Assembly (NCBI GenBank): GCA_039812545.1
Contig: JBDIAR010000002.1
Coordinates: forward strand, 1-64,000
DNA: 64,000 bases
From: JBDIAR01 sp039812545
GTDB taxonomy: Bacteria; Actinomycetota; Actinomycetes; Actinomycetales; Dermatophilaceae
Direction: 5' to 3'
The translations under genes were made by a program, and so were the position numbers. Positions 23,904-33,410 of the stretch are shown piece after piece; the stretch's first letter is position 1, and the number at the start of each line of letters is the position of its first letter. Below the pieces are notes generated by a model. That model did not search any database and had not been told where the DNA came from. It saw only the letters and a list, made by a program, of their open reading frames with translations.

Positions 23904-26900
23904 GGGACACCTCCATGATCCGTTGCCAGACCTCGGCTCCGTCCGGGTCGAGGCCCTCCTCGACGGCCGTCTTGCGCACGTCGAGAACCGCTTGGTAGGC
24001 GCGCGGCAGCACCGTGGTGAATCGGTCGCGGTCCCAGTTCTCCAGCAGGTCCCGGGCGACCGCGGACCCGGTCCAGTGGACGTGCTTGGCGAGCAGGTCG
24101 CGCACGACGAGTTCATCGTCCGGCCGCAGCGGCAGCAGGTCGACGAGTTCGCCGTTGACCAGTTCGCGGCGCAGGTCCAGGACGTAGGCCACTCCCCCGG
24201 ACATCCCCGCGGCGACATTGCGTCCCGTGGGCCCGAGGATCAGGACGGTGCCCCCGGTCATGTACTCGCACCCGTGGTCGCCGACGCCCTCGACGACCAG
24301 GGCGGCACCGGAGTTGCGGACGGCGAAACGTTCGCCGACGACACCGCGCAGGAACATCTCCCCGCCGGTGGCCCCATAGCCGATCACATTGCCGGCGATG
24401 ACGTTTTCCTCGGCGACAAAGGGCGCGGCCGGGTTCGGCCGGACCACGACCCGACCACCGGAGAGTCCCTTGCCGACGTAGTCGTTGGCGTCGCCCTCCA
24501 GGACGATGGTGACCCCGCGCGGCAGGAACGCCCCCACGGACTGTCCGGCACTACCCGTCAGACGCACCTCGATCGAGCCGTCCGGCATACCGTCGTCGTG
24601 GGCCTTGGTCACCTCGTGACCGAGCATGGTGCCCACGGTGCGGTTAACGTTGCGGACCGGGCTTTCGATGATCACCTGGTCGGCGGCGCCGTCGATGACC
24701 GAGCGGGCTTGGGCGATCAGGGTGTTGTCCAGGGCGGCGGCCAAGCCGTGGTCCTGCACCGTGCTGCAGTGCAGCGTCCCGCCGAACGGGTTGTCGACCG
24801 TGGCCAGGATCGGGCTGATGTCCAGTCCATTGGCCTTCCAGTGGTCGACCGCCGAGTCGACGTCCAGCGCTCCAACGGCGCCCACCGCCTCCTGGATCGA
24901 GCGGAAGCCCAACTGCGCCAACAGCTCTCGCACCTCGGTGGCGATGTACTCGAAGAACGTCTCGACGAACTCGGGCTTACCGGTGAACCGCGCCCGCAGC
25001 TCGGGGTTCTGCGTGGCGATGCCGACCGGACAGGTGTCCAGGTGGCATACCCGCATCATCACGCAGCCGGAGACGACGAGCGGCGCGGTGGCGAACCCGA
25101 ACTCCTCCGCCCCGAGCAGGGCCGCCACCACAACATCGCGTCCGGTCTTGAGCTGTCCGTCGACCTGGACCACGATGCGGTCGCGTAGACCGTTGAGTAC
25201 CAACGTCTGCTGGGTTTCGGCGAGGCCCAGCTCCCACGGCGCACCGGCGTGCTTGAGCGAGGTGAGCGGTGAGGCCCCCGTGCCGCCGTCGTGACCGGAG
25301 ATGAGCACGACGTCGGAATGCGCTTTGGACACCCCCGCCGCGACCGTGCCCACGCCGATCTCCGAGACGAGCTTGACGTGGATCCGGGCCTGCGGGTTGG
25401 CGTTCTTCAGGTCGTGGATGAGCTGCGCCAGGTCCTCGATCGAGTAGATGTCGTGGTGCGGCGGCGGCGAGATGAGTCCGACGCCCGGGGTGGAGTGCCG
25501 GGTCTTGGCGACCCACGGGTAGACCTTCTGGCCGGGCAGCTGGCCGCCCTCGCCGGGCTTGGCGCCCTGGGCCATCTTGATCTGGATGTCGTCGGACTCG
25601 GTGAGGTAGAGGCTGGTCACCCCGAACCGCCCGGAGGCGACCTGCTTGATGGCAGAACGGCGTTCGGGGTCCTTCAGTCGCTCGGCGTCCTCGCCGCCCT
25701 CCCCGGTGTTGGATCGGGCGCCGATGTGGTTCATCGCGATCGCGAGCGTCTCGTGTGCCTCCCGGGAGATCGAGCCGTAGCTCATCGCACCCGTGGAGAA
25801 GCGCTTCATGATCTCGGCGATGGGTTCGACCTCGTCCACCGGGATGGGCGTGCGACCGAAGGCGGCCGGGTCCTTGAAGGACATCAGTCCGCGCAGCGTC
25901 ATCAGCCGGTGCGACTGGTCGTTGATCCGCGAGGTGTACTGCTGGAACTCGTCGAACCGGCGCTCCCGGGTCGAGTGCTGCAACCGGAACACCGCCTCCG
26001 GGTCGAACAGGTGCGGCTCCCCCTCCCGACGCCACTGGTACTCGCCGCCGATGTCGAGAACCCGATGCGCCGGGTGTATGCCGCTGACCGGGTAGGCGAC
26101 CGCGTGCCGGGCCGCGACCTCCCGGGCGATCACGTCGAGCCCGACGCCGCCCAGTTGGGACGTCGTTCCCGTGAAATAGGTGTCGACCAGACCCTGGTCC
26201 AGGCCGATGGCCTCGAAGACCTGCGCGCCGCGGTACGACGCGACGGTCGAGATGCCCATCTTGGACATCACCTTCAAGACGCCCTTGCCCAGGGCCTTGA
26301 TGAGGTTCTTGACCGCCTTCTCCTCGGTCAAGCCCTGCAGCCGTCCACTGCGGACGAGCAACTCGGCGGACTCCATGGCCAGGTAGGGGTTCACCGCGGC
26401 GGCGCCGTAACCGACGAGCAGTGCCACGTGGTGGACCTCGCGGACATCGCCGGCCTCGATGATCAGGCCGACCTGGGTGCGGGTCTTCTCCCGGATGAGG
26501 TGGTGGTGCACCGCCGAGGTGAGCAGCAGCGAGGGGATGGGTGCCAGGTCGCGGTCGGAGTCCCGGTCGGAGAGCACGATGAAGCGAGCGCCGCGCCGGA
26601 TCGCCTCGGACACCTCGGCGAAGATCTCCTCGAGGCGCCGGCCCATGGCCTCGCCACCGCCGGCCACGTCGTACAGGCCGCGTACGACCACGGTCTCGAA
26701 GCCGGGCAGATCACGGTCTTTGTTGATGTGGACGATCTTGGCCAGCTCGTCGTTGTCGATGACGGGGAAGGGCAGGATGACCATCCGGCAATGTGCCGGC
26801 GAGGGCACCAGCACATTGCCCTCCGGGCCGCTGGTCGCCTGCAGCGAGGTGACCAATTCCTCGCGAATGGCGTCCAGGGGCGGGTTCGTCACCTGGGCGA

Positions 26901-28494
26901 ACAGCTGGGTGAAGTAGTCGAAGAGCAACCGGGGACGCGCCGACAACACCGCGATCGGGGTGTCCGTGCCCATCGAGCCCAGCGCCTCGGCACCCGTGCG
27001 CGCCATCGGGTCGAGGATGATCCGCAGTTCCTCGGCGGTGTAGCCGAAGGTCTGCTGGCGCCGGGCCACCGAGGCCGAGGGGTGCACGATGTGTTCGCGG
27101 TCCGCCAGATCGTTGAGGTGGATCCGCCCCGCGTGCAGCCACTCGTCGTACGGCGCCTGGGCCGCCAGCTGGGCCTTGATCTCGTCATCGGTGACGATCC
27201 GGCCGTGTTCGGTGTCGACCAGGAACATCTTGCCCGGCTGTAGCCGGCCGCGTTGAACCACCCGTTGCGGGTCAAGCTGTAGCACCCCGGACTCCGAGGC
27301 GAGCACGACCAGTCCGTCCTCGGTCACCGCGAAGCGACCCGGTCGCAGGCCGTTGCGGTCCAGGACCGCGCCCACGACCGTACCGTCGGTGAACGTCACA
27401 CACGCCGGACCGTCCCACGGCTCCATGAATGAGGAGTGGTACTCGTAGAACGCCCGCCGGGCCGGGTCCATGTCCGGGTTGTTCTCCCACGCCTCCGGGA
27501 TCATCATCAGCACGGCGTGCGGGAGCGAGCGCCCGCCGAGGTGCAGCAGCTCCAGGACCTCGTCGAAACTGGCCGAGTCCGAGTGCCCGGGCGCGCAGAT
27601 CGGGGACAGCCGGCTCAGGTCGCCGGCGATCAGGTCGGTGGCGAGCATCGACTCGCGGGCGTGCATCCAGTTGCGGTTGCCCTTGACGGTGTTGATCTCC
27701 CCGTTGTGGGCGATCAACCGGTACGGGTGGGCCAGCGGCCAGCTCGGGAAGGTGTTCGTCGAGAACCGGGAGTGGACGACGGCCAGCTCGGTGGCGAAGC
27801 GCTCGTCCAGCACGTCCGGGAAGAACTCCTCGAGCTGTCCCGTCGTGAGCATCCCCTTGTAGACCAGGGTCCGCGCCGACAGCGAGGGGAAGTAGACGTC
27901 GAGTTCCAGCTCGGCCCGTTTGCGCAGCGGGTATGCCATCCGGTCGACGGCGATGCCCGTCGCCCCGGCGCGGGGGTCGTTCGGGTCGGGGGCGACGAAA
28001 AGCTGCGCGAAATGCGGCATACAGTCCCGGGCCGGTTGGCCGATCACCTCGGGTCGGTGCGGCACCTCGCGCCAGCAGAGGACCCGCAGCCCCTCTTCGG
28101 CGGCGAGCTCGGCGATCCGGGCCTTGGCCGCGGCCCGAGCGGACTCGTCGACGGGCAGGAAGGCGCAGCCGACGGCATACGACCCGACCGGCGGCAGGTC
28201 CACCTCGACCTCGGCGCGCAGGAACTCGTCCGGGATCTGGGTGAGGATGCCCGCGCCGTCGCCGACCAACGGGTCGGCGCCGGTCGCGCCGCGGTGGTCC
28301 AGGTTGCGCAGGGCCAACAGACCGAGTTCGACGATGTCATGACCCGCGCTGCCGCGCAGGGTGGCGACCATGGCCACGCCGCACGCGTCGTGTTCGTTGT
28401 CGGGCCGGTAGAGGCCCGTGGCGCTGGGGCGCGTCGAATACAGCTGGTGCACCTGGGGCGGGTGCACGTCAAAAGGGCGAACGGAACCGCTCAC
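23896..28494 (-). CDS. gltB: Glutamate synthase large (alpha) subunit
   Basis: A 1532-residue enzyme that makes two glutamates from glutamine and 2-oxoglutarate. Cys38 in EHDACGVAMVA is the N-terminal nucleophile of the glutaminase domain, so a 37-residue propeptide should be removed. The order is class II amidotransferase (38 to about 430), central domain, FMN/synthase barrel with GEGGEDAERL and ISGHDGGTGASPL, the 3Fe-4S cysteines in CHLDTCPVG, and a C-terminal beta-helix with repeated GxxGGxxxV turns. The GTG at 28494 has AGGAGG upstream. It contains about six copies of the GTATGCC word. Confidence 0.97.
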   Translation of the reverse strand: MSGSVRPFDVHPPQVHQLYSTRPSATGLYRPDNEHDACGVAMVATLRGSAGHDIVELGLLALRNLDHRGATGADPLVGDGAGILTQIPDEFLRAEVEVDLPPVGSYAVGCAFLPVDESARAAAKARIAELAAEEGLRVLCWREVPHRPEVIGQPARDCMPHFAQLFVAPDPNDPRAGATGIAVDRMAYPLRKRAELELDVYFPSLSARTLVYKGMLTTGQLEEFFPDVLDERFATELAVVHSRFSTNTFPSWPLAHPYRLIAHNGEINTVKGNRNWMHARESMLATDLIAGDLSRLSPICAPGHSDSASFDEVLELLHLGGRSLPHAVLMMIPEAWENNPDMDPARRAFYEYHSSFMEPWDGPACVTFTDGTVVGAVLDRNGLRPGRFAVTEDGLVVLASESGVLQLDPQRVVQRGRLQPGKMFLVDTEHGRIVTDDEIKAQLAAQAPYDEWLHAGRIHLNDLADREHIVHPSASVARRQQTFGYTAEELRIILDPMARTGAEALGSMGTDTPIAVLSARPRLLFDYFTQLFAQVTNPPLDAIREELVTSLQATSGPEGNVLVPSPAHCRMVILPFPVIDNDELAKIVHINKDRDLPGFETVVVRGLYDVAGGGEAMGRRLEEIFAEVSEAIRRGARFIVLSDRDSDRDLAPIPSLLLTSAVHHHLIREKTRTQVGLIIEAGDVREVHHVALLVGYGAAAVNPYLAMESAELLVRSGRLQGLTEEKAVKNLIKALGKGVLKVMSKMGISTVASYRGAQVFEAIGLDQGLVDTYFTGTTSQLGGVGLDVIAREVAARHAVAYPVSGIHPAHRVLDIGGEYQWRREGEPHLFDPEAVFRLQHSTRERRFDEFQQYTSRINDQSHRLMTLRGLMSFKDPAAFGRTPIPVDEVEPIAEIMKRFSTGAMSYGSISREAHETLAIAMNHIGARSNTGEGGEDAERLKDPERRSAIKQVASGRFGVTSLYLTESDDIQIKMAQGAKPGEGGQLPGQKVYPWVAKTRHSTPGVGLISPPPHHDIYSIEDLAQLIHDLKNANPQARIHVKLVSEIGVGTVAAGVSKAHSDVVLISGHDGGTGASPLTSLKHAGAPWELGLAETQQTLVLNGLRDRIVVQVDGQLKTGRDVVVAALLGAEEFGFATAPLVVSGCVMMRVCHLDTCPVGIATQNPELRARFTGKPEFVETFFEYIATEVRELLAQLGFRSIQEAVGAVGALDVDSAVDHWKANGLDISPILATVDNPFGGTLHCSTVQDHGLAAALDNTLIAQARSVIDGAADQVIIESPVRNVNRTVGTMLGHEVTKAHDDGMPDGSIEVRLTGSAGQSVGAFLPRGVTIVLEGDANDYVGKGLSGGRVVVRPNPAAPFVAEENVIAGNVIGYGATGGEMFLRGVVGERFAVRNSGAALVVEGVGDHGCEYMTGGTVLILGPTGRNVAAGMSGGVAYVLDLRRELVNGELVDLLPLRPDDELVVRDLLAKHVHWTGSAVARDLLENWDRDRFTTVLPRAYQAVLDVRKTAVEEGLDPDGAEVWQRIMEVSRG

Positions 28495-28517
28495 ACCGTC
28501 CTCCTGTTCGGCAACTC

Positions 28518-28540
28518 AGGTGTGCCCCGTTGGCACACTT
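28518..28540 (-). promoter_or_regulatory. Hairpin in the gltB 5' region
   Basis: GTGTGCC (28520-28526), loop CCGTT, GGCACAC (28532-28538), extendable by flanking pairs. It stands about 25 nt before the gltB start, just ahead of the AGGAGG site. It could be a terminator of the upstream lgt unit, or a leader element affecting gltB translation. Which one depends on the transcription start, which I cannot place. Confidence 0.4.
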
Positions 28541-28650
28541 CGGCTTGTCGGTCAGCCCGGACGGCGATGGCCGGCACGTCCGACACTCTAGCGGGCCGGA
28601 ACGGCCTCCGCGGACGCTAGCCCTCGTCCCACGTGATGGGATTCACAATC

Positions 28651-29550
28651 CTAGGATGTGAGATCCGTCGGATCGTCGGCCGGTCCCGGGGCGGTGATCA
28701 ACGGCCGAAAGCGTTGTCGACGGCCGTAGTAGACGAAGAGCCAGGCGCCCAGCAGGAAGACCAGCCCCGAGACCCAGGTGTTGACGCGCAGGCCCAAGAT
28801 CCGGTTTGCGTCGTCGGTGCGGATGAGTTCGACGAAGAACCGGCCGAGCGGGTAGCCCATGACGTACGCCGCGAAGGCCTGACCGCGCGCCCAGCGCAAC
28901 CGGCGCGGGGCCCACATCAGGAATGCCGCGACCGCCAGGCACCACAGCGCCTCGTAGAGGAAGGTGGGGTGGAAGTAGCCCAGGACGATCGGGTTGCCCG
29001 CGGCGTCACGAACCGCGTGGCCCGCCGGCTGATCCCAGGCGTAGACCTTCAGCGCCCACGGCAGGTCGGTCGGCGGCCCGTAGATCTCGTTGTTGAAGTA
29101 GTTGCCGAACCGACCCATCGCGTGGGCGACGAGCACGCCGGGCGCGGCGGCGTCGGCGAAGTCGACGAAGGCCACCCCACGACGCCGGCAGCCGATGACG
29201 GCACCGACCGCGCCGAGGGCGATCGCCCCCCAGATGCCCATGCCGCCGTCCCAGATCCGGAACGCGTTGAGCGGATGTCCGCCCGGACCGAAGTACGGCT
29301 GCGGGGTCGTGATGACGTGGTAGAGCCGACCGCCGACGATGCCGAACGGCACCGCCCAGGTGGCGATCTCCGCCACGTCGCCCGGGCCGCCGCCGTTGTC
29401 GTTCAGGCGACGTTGGGCCAGGTATGCCGCGACCAGGATCCCGGCCAGGATGCACAACGCGTAGGCGCGGATCGGGACGGGGCCGAGGTACCAGACGCCC
29501 TGGACCGGGCTCGGGATCGACGTCGGCACCATCGCCGCCCGCCAGGTCAC
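28651..29550 (-). CDS. lgt: Prolipoprotein diacylglyceryl transferase
   Basis: A 299-residue membrane enzyme that moves a diacylglyceryl group from phosphatidylglycerol to the lipobox cysteine of prolipoproteins. The Lgt signature GRFGNYFNNEIYG is present, as are the preceding RIWDGGMGIWG motif and the C-terminal GRFFVELIRTDD; about seven membrane segments. The GTG at 29550 overlaps the trpA stop (GTGA); an internal ATG at 29532 is a second option. The position after trpA is a standard actinobacterial arrangement. LivJ in this window is one likely substrate. Confidence 0.96.
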   Translation of the reverse strand: MTWRAAMVPTSIPSPVQGVWYLGPVPIRAYALCILAGILVAAYLAQRRLNDNGGGPGDVAEIATWAVPFGIVGGRLYHVITTPQPYFGPGGHPLNAFRIWDGGMGIWGAIALGAVGAVIGCRRRGVAFVDFADAAAPGVLVAHAMGRFGNYFNNEIYGPPTDLPWALKVYAWDQPAGHAVRDAAGNPIVLGYFHPTFLYEALWCLAVAAFLMWAPRRLRWARGQAFAAYVMGYPLGRFFVELIRTDDANRILGLRVNTWVSGLVFLLGAWLFVYYGRRQRFRPLITAPGPADDPTDLTS

Positions 29551-30359
29551 CGGGCGCTCCGGACCCCGGCGAACAGATCGGCGACGGCGGCGCGCAACGG
29601 CCCATACCCGTGCGGGTCCTCCTCGACCGACCTGGCCACGGCCTTGACCAGGGCGGACCCGACGATGACACCGTCGGCATACGAGGCGACCTCGGCGGCC
29701 TGCGCCCCCGTCGAGACACCCAGTCCGACGCAGACCGGCAGGTCGGTGATCGCCTTGGTGCGTTCCACGAGCCCGCGAGCGGCCGAGCCGACCTGGTTCC
29801 GCGTGCCGGTGACCCCCATGACGGACGCGGCATACACGAAGCCACTCGTGGCGGAGGTGACGACGCTGAGCCGCTCCGGGGTCGAGCTCGGCGCGACGAG
29901 GAAGACGGTCGCCAGACCGGTGTCCCGGGCGGCCGCCAACCACTCCCCCGCCTCCTCCGGCGTCAGATCGGGCAGGATGACCCCGCTGCCGCCGGCGTCG
30001 GCCAGGTCGGCGGCGAAGCGGTGCGGGCCGCGGCGCAGGATGAGATTCCAGTACGTCATCACCACGGCCACGGCGCCGGCCTCGACCACGGCGCGTGCGG
30101 CGGTGAACGCGTCGGCCACCCGCGTGCCGGCCAGCAGCGCGGTGTTGGCGGCGTCCTGGATGACCGGGCCGTCCAGCATCGGATCGGTGTAGGGGATCCC
30201 GATTTCGACGATGTCGACGCCCTCGGCGACCAGGACGCGCATCGCCTCCAGGGACCGGGGGACGTCCGGATAGCCGACGGGGAGGTACCCGATGAGGGCC
30301 GCGCGCCCCTCCTGACGGCACCGGTCGAAGGTCTGGTCGAGGGTTCGGGGCGCGGTCAC
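29547..30359 (-). CDS. trpA: Tryptophan synthase alpha subunit
   Basis: A 270-residue TIM barrel that cleaves indole-3-glycerol phosphate to indole and glyceraldehyde 3-phosphate. The catalytic Glu is in VEIGIPYTDP and the catalytic Asp in MLDGPVIQDA; phosphate-binding GLGVSTGAQA and ADGVIVGSALV are near the C-terminus. The GTG at 30359 overlaps trpB by 4 nt and the 3' end overlaps lgt by 4 nt. Indole is channelled to TrpB. Confidence 0.97.
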   Translation of the reverse strand: MTAPRTLDQTFDRCRQEGRAALIGYLPVGYPDVPRSLEAMRVLVAEGVDIVEIGIPYTDPMLDGPVIQDAANTALLAGTRVADAFTAARAVVEAGAVAVVMTYWNLILRRGPHRFAADLADAGGSGVILPDLTPEEAGEWLAAARDTGLATVFLVAPSSTPERLSVVTSATSGFVYAASVMGVTGTRNQVGSAARGLVERTKAITDLPVCVGLGVSTGAQAAEVASYADGVIVGSALVKAVARSVEEDPHGYGPLRAAVADLFAGVRSAR

Positions 30360-31600
30360 GACGGGTCCTCCAGCAGTCCGAACCAGGACGCCGCGGTGTG
30401 AACGTCCTTGTCGCCCCGGCCGGACAGGTTGACCAGGATGACGGCCTCGGCAGCCGCGGGACCCCGTTCGGCGGCGATTTCCCGCCCGAGTTGGATGGCG
30501 CCGGCCAGGGCGTGCGCACTTTCCAGGGCGGGCAGGATCCCCTCGGTGCGGCTGAGCAGGGCGAACGCCTCCATCGCCTCACGGTCGACGATCGGCCGGT
30601 ACTGCGCCCGGCCGGAGGACATCAGGTATGCGTGCTCCGGTCCGACACTGGGGTAGTCCAGCCCGGCGGACACCGAGTGGGACTCGATGGTCTGCCCGTC
30701 GTCGTCCTGCATGAGATAGGTGAAGGCGCCGTGGAGGACTCCCGGGTCCCCCGCGGAGAACCGGGCGGCGTGCCGGCCGGTTTCCACGCCGCTGCCGCCG
30801 GCCTCCAGTCCGACGAGGCGCACCCCCTCGTCGGGGATGAAGGCGTTGAAGATGCCCATCGCGTTCGAGCCGCCGCCCACGCAGGCGCACACCACGTCCG
30901 GCAGGCGCCCGGTCAGGGCGAGCACCTGCTCGCGGGCCTCCTCGCCGATGATCTTGTGGAAGTCGCGCACCATGTCCGGGAAGGGGTACGGGCCGGTCAC
31001 GGTCCCGAGGACGTAGTGGGTGTGTTCGACATTGGCGACCCAGTCGCGGAACGCCTCGTTGACCGCGTCCTTGAGGGTACGGCTGCCGTGATCGACGGGG
31101 ACGACCCGGGCGCCGAGCAGCTTCATCCGGGCCACGTTCAGGGCCTGCCGTTCGGTGTCGACCCGGCCCATGTAGATGACGCACTCCAGGCCCATCAGGG
31201 CCGCCGCGGTCGCCGTCGCCACGCCGTGCTGACCGGCCCCGGTCTCGGCGATGACCCGGGTCTTGCCCATCCGCTTGGCGAGCAGCGCCTGACCGAGCAC
31301 ATTGTTGATCTTGTGCGAGCCGGTGTGGTTGAGATCCTCGCGCTTGAGCAGGACGCGGACCCCGCCGCAGTGTTCGGCGAAGCGCGGCACCTCGGTCACG
31401 ATGCTGGGTCGGCCGGTGTAGCTGCGGTGCAGCGCCGCCAACTCGGCCTGGAAATCGGGGTCGAGCGCGGCCTTGCGGCGGATCTCGTCGAGTTCCTCCA
31501 GGGCCGGGACGAGGGCCTCGGGGACGTACCGGCCGCCGAACACGCCGAATCGGTACGCCTCCGGGCCGGCGACGGCCGGGGCGTCGGGTGTACTGCTCAT
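30356..31600 (-). CDS. trpB: Tryptophan synthase beta subunit
   Basis: A 414-residue PLP enzyme joining indole and serine into tryptophan. The PLP lysine is in LNHTGSHKINN (about residue 100); ETGAGQHGVATAT and the phosphate-binding CVGGGSNAMGIF are standard. The FGVFGGRYVPEAL N-terminus is typical. The ATG at 31600 has GGAAGG upstream and lies 2 bp after the trpC stop. Forms the alpha2beta2 complex with TrpA. Confidence 0.97.
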   Translation of the reverse strand: MSSTPDAPAVAGPEAYRFGVFGGRYVPEALVPALEELDEIRRKAALDPDFQAELAALHRSYTGRPSIVTEVPRFAEHCGGVRVLLKREDLNHTGSHKINNVLGQALLAKRMGKTRVIAETGAGQHGVATATAAALMGLECVIYMGRVDTERQALNVARMKLLGARVVPVDHGSRTLKDAVNEAFRDWVANVEHTHYVLGTVTGPYPFPDMVRDFHKIIGEEAREQVLALTGRLPDVVCACVGGGSNAMGIFNAFIPDEGVRLVGLEAGGSGVETGRHAARFSAGDPGVLHGAFTYLMQDDDGQTIESHSVSAGLDYPSVGPEHAYLMSSGRAQYRPIVDREAMEAFALLSRTEGILPALESAHALAGAIQLGREIAAERGPAAAEAVILVNLSGRGDKDVHTAASWFGLLEDPS

Positions 31601-31602
31601 CT

Positions 31603-32430
31603 CTACCTTCCGGGGCGAACTGCCCGTGGGACGCTCGCGAACTGCGCGACGGTGGCGGCCGGGTCCGTGCCGGTGACGAGCGCCTCGCCCACGAGCACGG
31701 CATCGGCTCCAGCCTCAGCGTATGCCAGGACGTCGGCGATCGTGGCAATGCCCGACTCCGCGACGGCCACCGCCCGGGGCCGGGCGGCCCGGATCTGCGG
31801 CAGCAGCCGCAGCACGGTCTGCGGGTCGACGGCGAGGGTCTTCAGGTTCCGGGCGTTGACGCCGATGATCTCGGCTCCCACCGCCAGGGCACGATCGAGT
31901 TCGTCCTCGTCGTGGATCTCCACCAGTGCGGTCATCCCGTAATCCGTGATGAGCCGGTGCAAGTGCGCCAATGTGGCGTCGTCGAGTGCCGCCACGATCA
32001 GCAGGACGAGATCGGCTCCGTGAGCCCGGGCCTCGTGGACCTGGTAGGGCTCGACGATGAAGTCCTTGCGGAGCACCGGGATGTCCACGGCCGCGCGGAC
32101 CGCGTCGAGGTCGGCCAGGCTGCCCCGGAACCTGCGCTGCTCGGTCAGGACGCTGACGGCGCTCGCCCCGCCACCGGCATACCGGGCGGCCAGTGCGGCG
32201 GGATCGGGTATGCCGGCAAGTTCGCCCTTGCTCGGGCTGGCTCGCTTCACCTCGGCGATGACCCGGACACGGTCACCGGCCCGCAATTGAGCCGCTGCGT
32301 CCAGAGCGGGCGGGGCCGCGCCGGCGAGCGCGATCACGTGGTCAAGGTCGAGCCGGGCCCGTCGGGCCCCGACATCCTCGCGGACGCCCTCGATGATCGC
32401 CTCGAGGACGGAGGGTACCGCCGACGTCAC
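31603..32430 (-). CDS. trpC: Indole-3-glycerol phosphate synthase
   Basis: A 275-residue TIM barrel that closes the indole ring from carboxyphenylaminodeoxyribulose phosphate. Visible are VIAEVKRASPSKG (first catalytic Lys), SVLTEQRRFRGSL, PVLRKDFIV (second Lys), LVEIHDEDE, IGVNARNLKT and VAESGI. The GTG at 32430 overlaps the small HGxxPAAW gene by 4 nt. Length is normal. A trpF/priA-type isomerase is not in the window, so that step is presumably done by the HisA-like bifunctional enzyme, as is usual in actinobacteria. Confidence 0.97.
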   Translation of the reverse strand: MTSAVPSVLEAIIEGVREDVGARRARLDLDHVIALAGAAPPALDAAAQLRAGDRVRVIAEVKRASPSKGELAGIPDPAALAARYAGGGASAVSVLTEQRRFRGSLADLDAVRAAVDIPVLRKDFIVEPYQVHEARAHGADLVLLIVAALDDATLAHLHRLITDYGMTALVEIHDEDELDRALAVGAEIIGVNARNLKTLAVDPQTVLRLLPQIRAARPRAVAVAESGIATIADVLAYAEAGADAVLVGEALVTGTDPAATVAQFASVPRAVRPGR

Positions 32431-32678
32431 CGCCGGTCGGTGGCATACGCCTCGGCGGTCAGCGGCTTCGACGGCTCGGGCTGGGCGGCGCCCTTGCCGG
32501 CCTTCTTCAGCGCGACGCCGGCGACGATCCCGACCACGACGAGGACCACTCCCACGACGGCGATCGGCTTGGACGCGAAGACGACGGCGACGCCGAGGAC
32601 GATCGAGGCGAGAAGGAGGATGGTGACGCCCGTCCATGCGGCGACGCTGTGTCCGTGGCTCTCGTGCTCTTCTGACAT
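32427..32678 (-). CDS. HGxxPAAW family small membrane protein
   Basis: An 83-residue protein with an N-terminal HGHSVAAW (a variant of the family motif HGxxPAAW, with Val for Pro) followed by two hydrophobic segments (VTILLLASIVLGVAVVFA and IAVVGVVLVVVGIVAGVAL) and a charged tail. Members are almost always found between trpE and trpC in actinobacteria; their function is unknown. ATG at 32678 with GGAGATC upstream. It overlaps trpC by 4 nt, and a 120-bp gap without a clear hairpin separates it from the preceding gene. Confidence 0.85.
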   Translation of the reverse strand: MSEEHESHGHSVAAWTGVTILLLASIVLGVAVVFASKPIAVVGVVLVVVGIVAGVALKKAGKGAAQPEPSKPLTAEAYATDRR

Positions 32679-32798
32679 GAGATCTCCTGCCTACCTATCC
32701 GTCGTCCTGGCAGCCGTGAGGCGAACCAGGGGCGCTTGCCGGTTCGGGACCATTGTCGCGTGTTCGAGGCGCTGGGCCCAAACCGCCCCGCCGCGGGG

Positions 32799-33410
32799 TC
32801 ACTGGGCGGGTGGCTCCGGTCGGTGGATGGTCGGATCGCGACCCTGGGTGAGGTCGTCCCAGTCGTCTCGGGGGGTCCTGGCGGTCTCCCGATGCTCGGC
32901 CGCCGGCCTCGGGTGGGCTTGGGCGGGAGCCGCGTCGAACCGGGCACCCAGCCCGGTCCACCCGCGGACGACGCGCAGGGCGGCCAGGGCCAAGAACCCT
33001 TCGAGGGCCAAGGCGGCGACGACGACCCACGCGATGGGGCCGGTCGTCGCGGTGGCGGTGAGGCGTTCGACCCGACCGAGGTCCTGGGCGGCCAACTCCC
33101 CGATCGCCGGGCCGGGGTTCGAGGCGACCTGGGCGCAGAGCGCCGCTGCCCCCCAGGCGGCCGCGACCAGGGCCCAGCCGGCGACGATCCGGCCGACCCG
33201 CCCGGCGCTGAACAGCGCGACGATCGCGGCGACCAGGACGAGCAGGATCGGCGCCAGTGCCGGGATCAGGGTGCTCCCGGTGGCGGCGATGTCGCGGGTC
33301 GCCAGCGAGCCGGCCGCGGACCCGGTGATCCAGACCCGGCCGGCCAGGACGGCGCTGACGGCGACCGGTACGCCCAGGGCCAGCGCGAGGGTCGGCTTGC
33401 GGATGGTCAC
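32799..33410 (-). CDS. Trp biosynthesis-associated membrane protein
   Basis: A 203-residue protein with four hydrophobic segments (residues about 8-25, 48-68, 75-97 and 130-150), then a polar Arg/Pro/Asp-rich cytoplasmic tail. It matches the actinobacterial 'Trp biosynthesis-associated membrane protein' family by position (between trpE and trpC) and by the segment TGSTLIPALAPILLVLVAA. Its role is unknown. The GTG at 33410 overlaps the trpE stop by 4 nt, so it is coupled to trpE. Confidence 0.82.
   Translation of the reverse strand: MTIRKPTLALALGVPVAVSAVLAGRVWITGSAAGSLATRDIAATGSTLIPALAPILLVLVAAIVALFSAGRVGRIVAGWALVAAAWGAAALCAQVASNPGPAIGELAAQDLGRVERLTATATTGPIAWVVVAALALEGFLALAALRVVRGWTGLGARFDAAPAQAHPRPAAEHRETARTPRDDWDDLTQGRDPTIHRPEPPAQ

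Noticed and set aside
25291..27243. 650-codon plus-strand open frame opposite gltB
   Set aside because: Antisense shadow; the minus strand is an intact GltB with all active-site residues.
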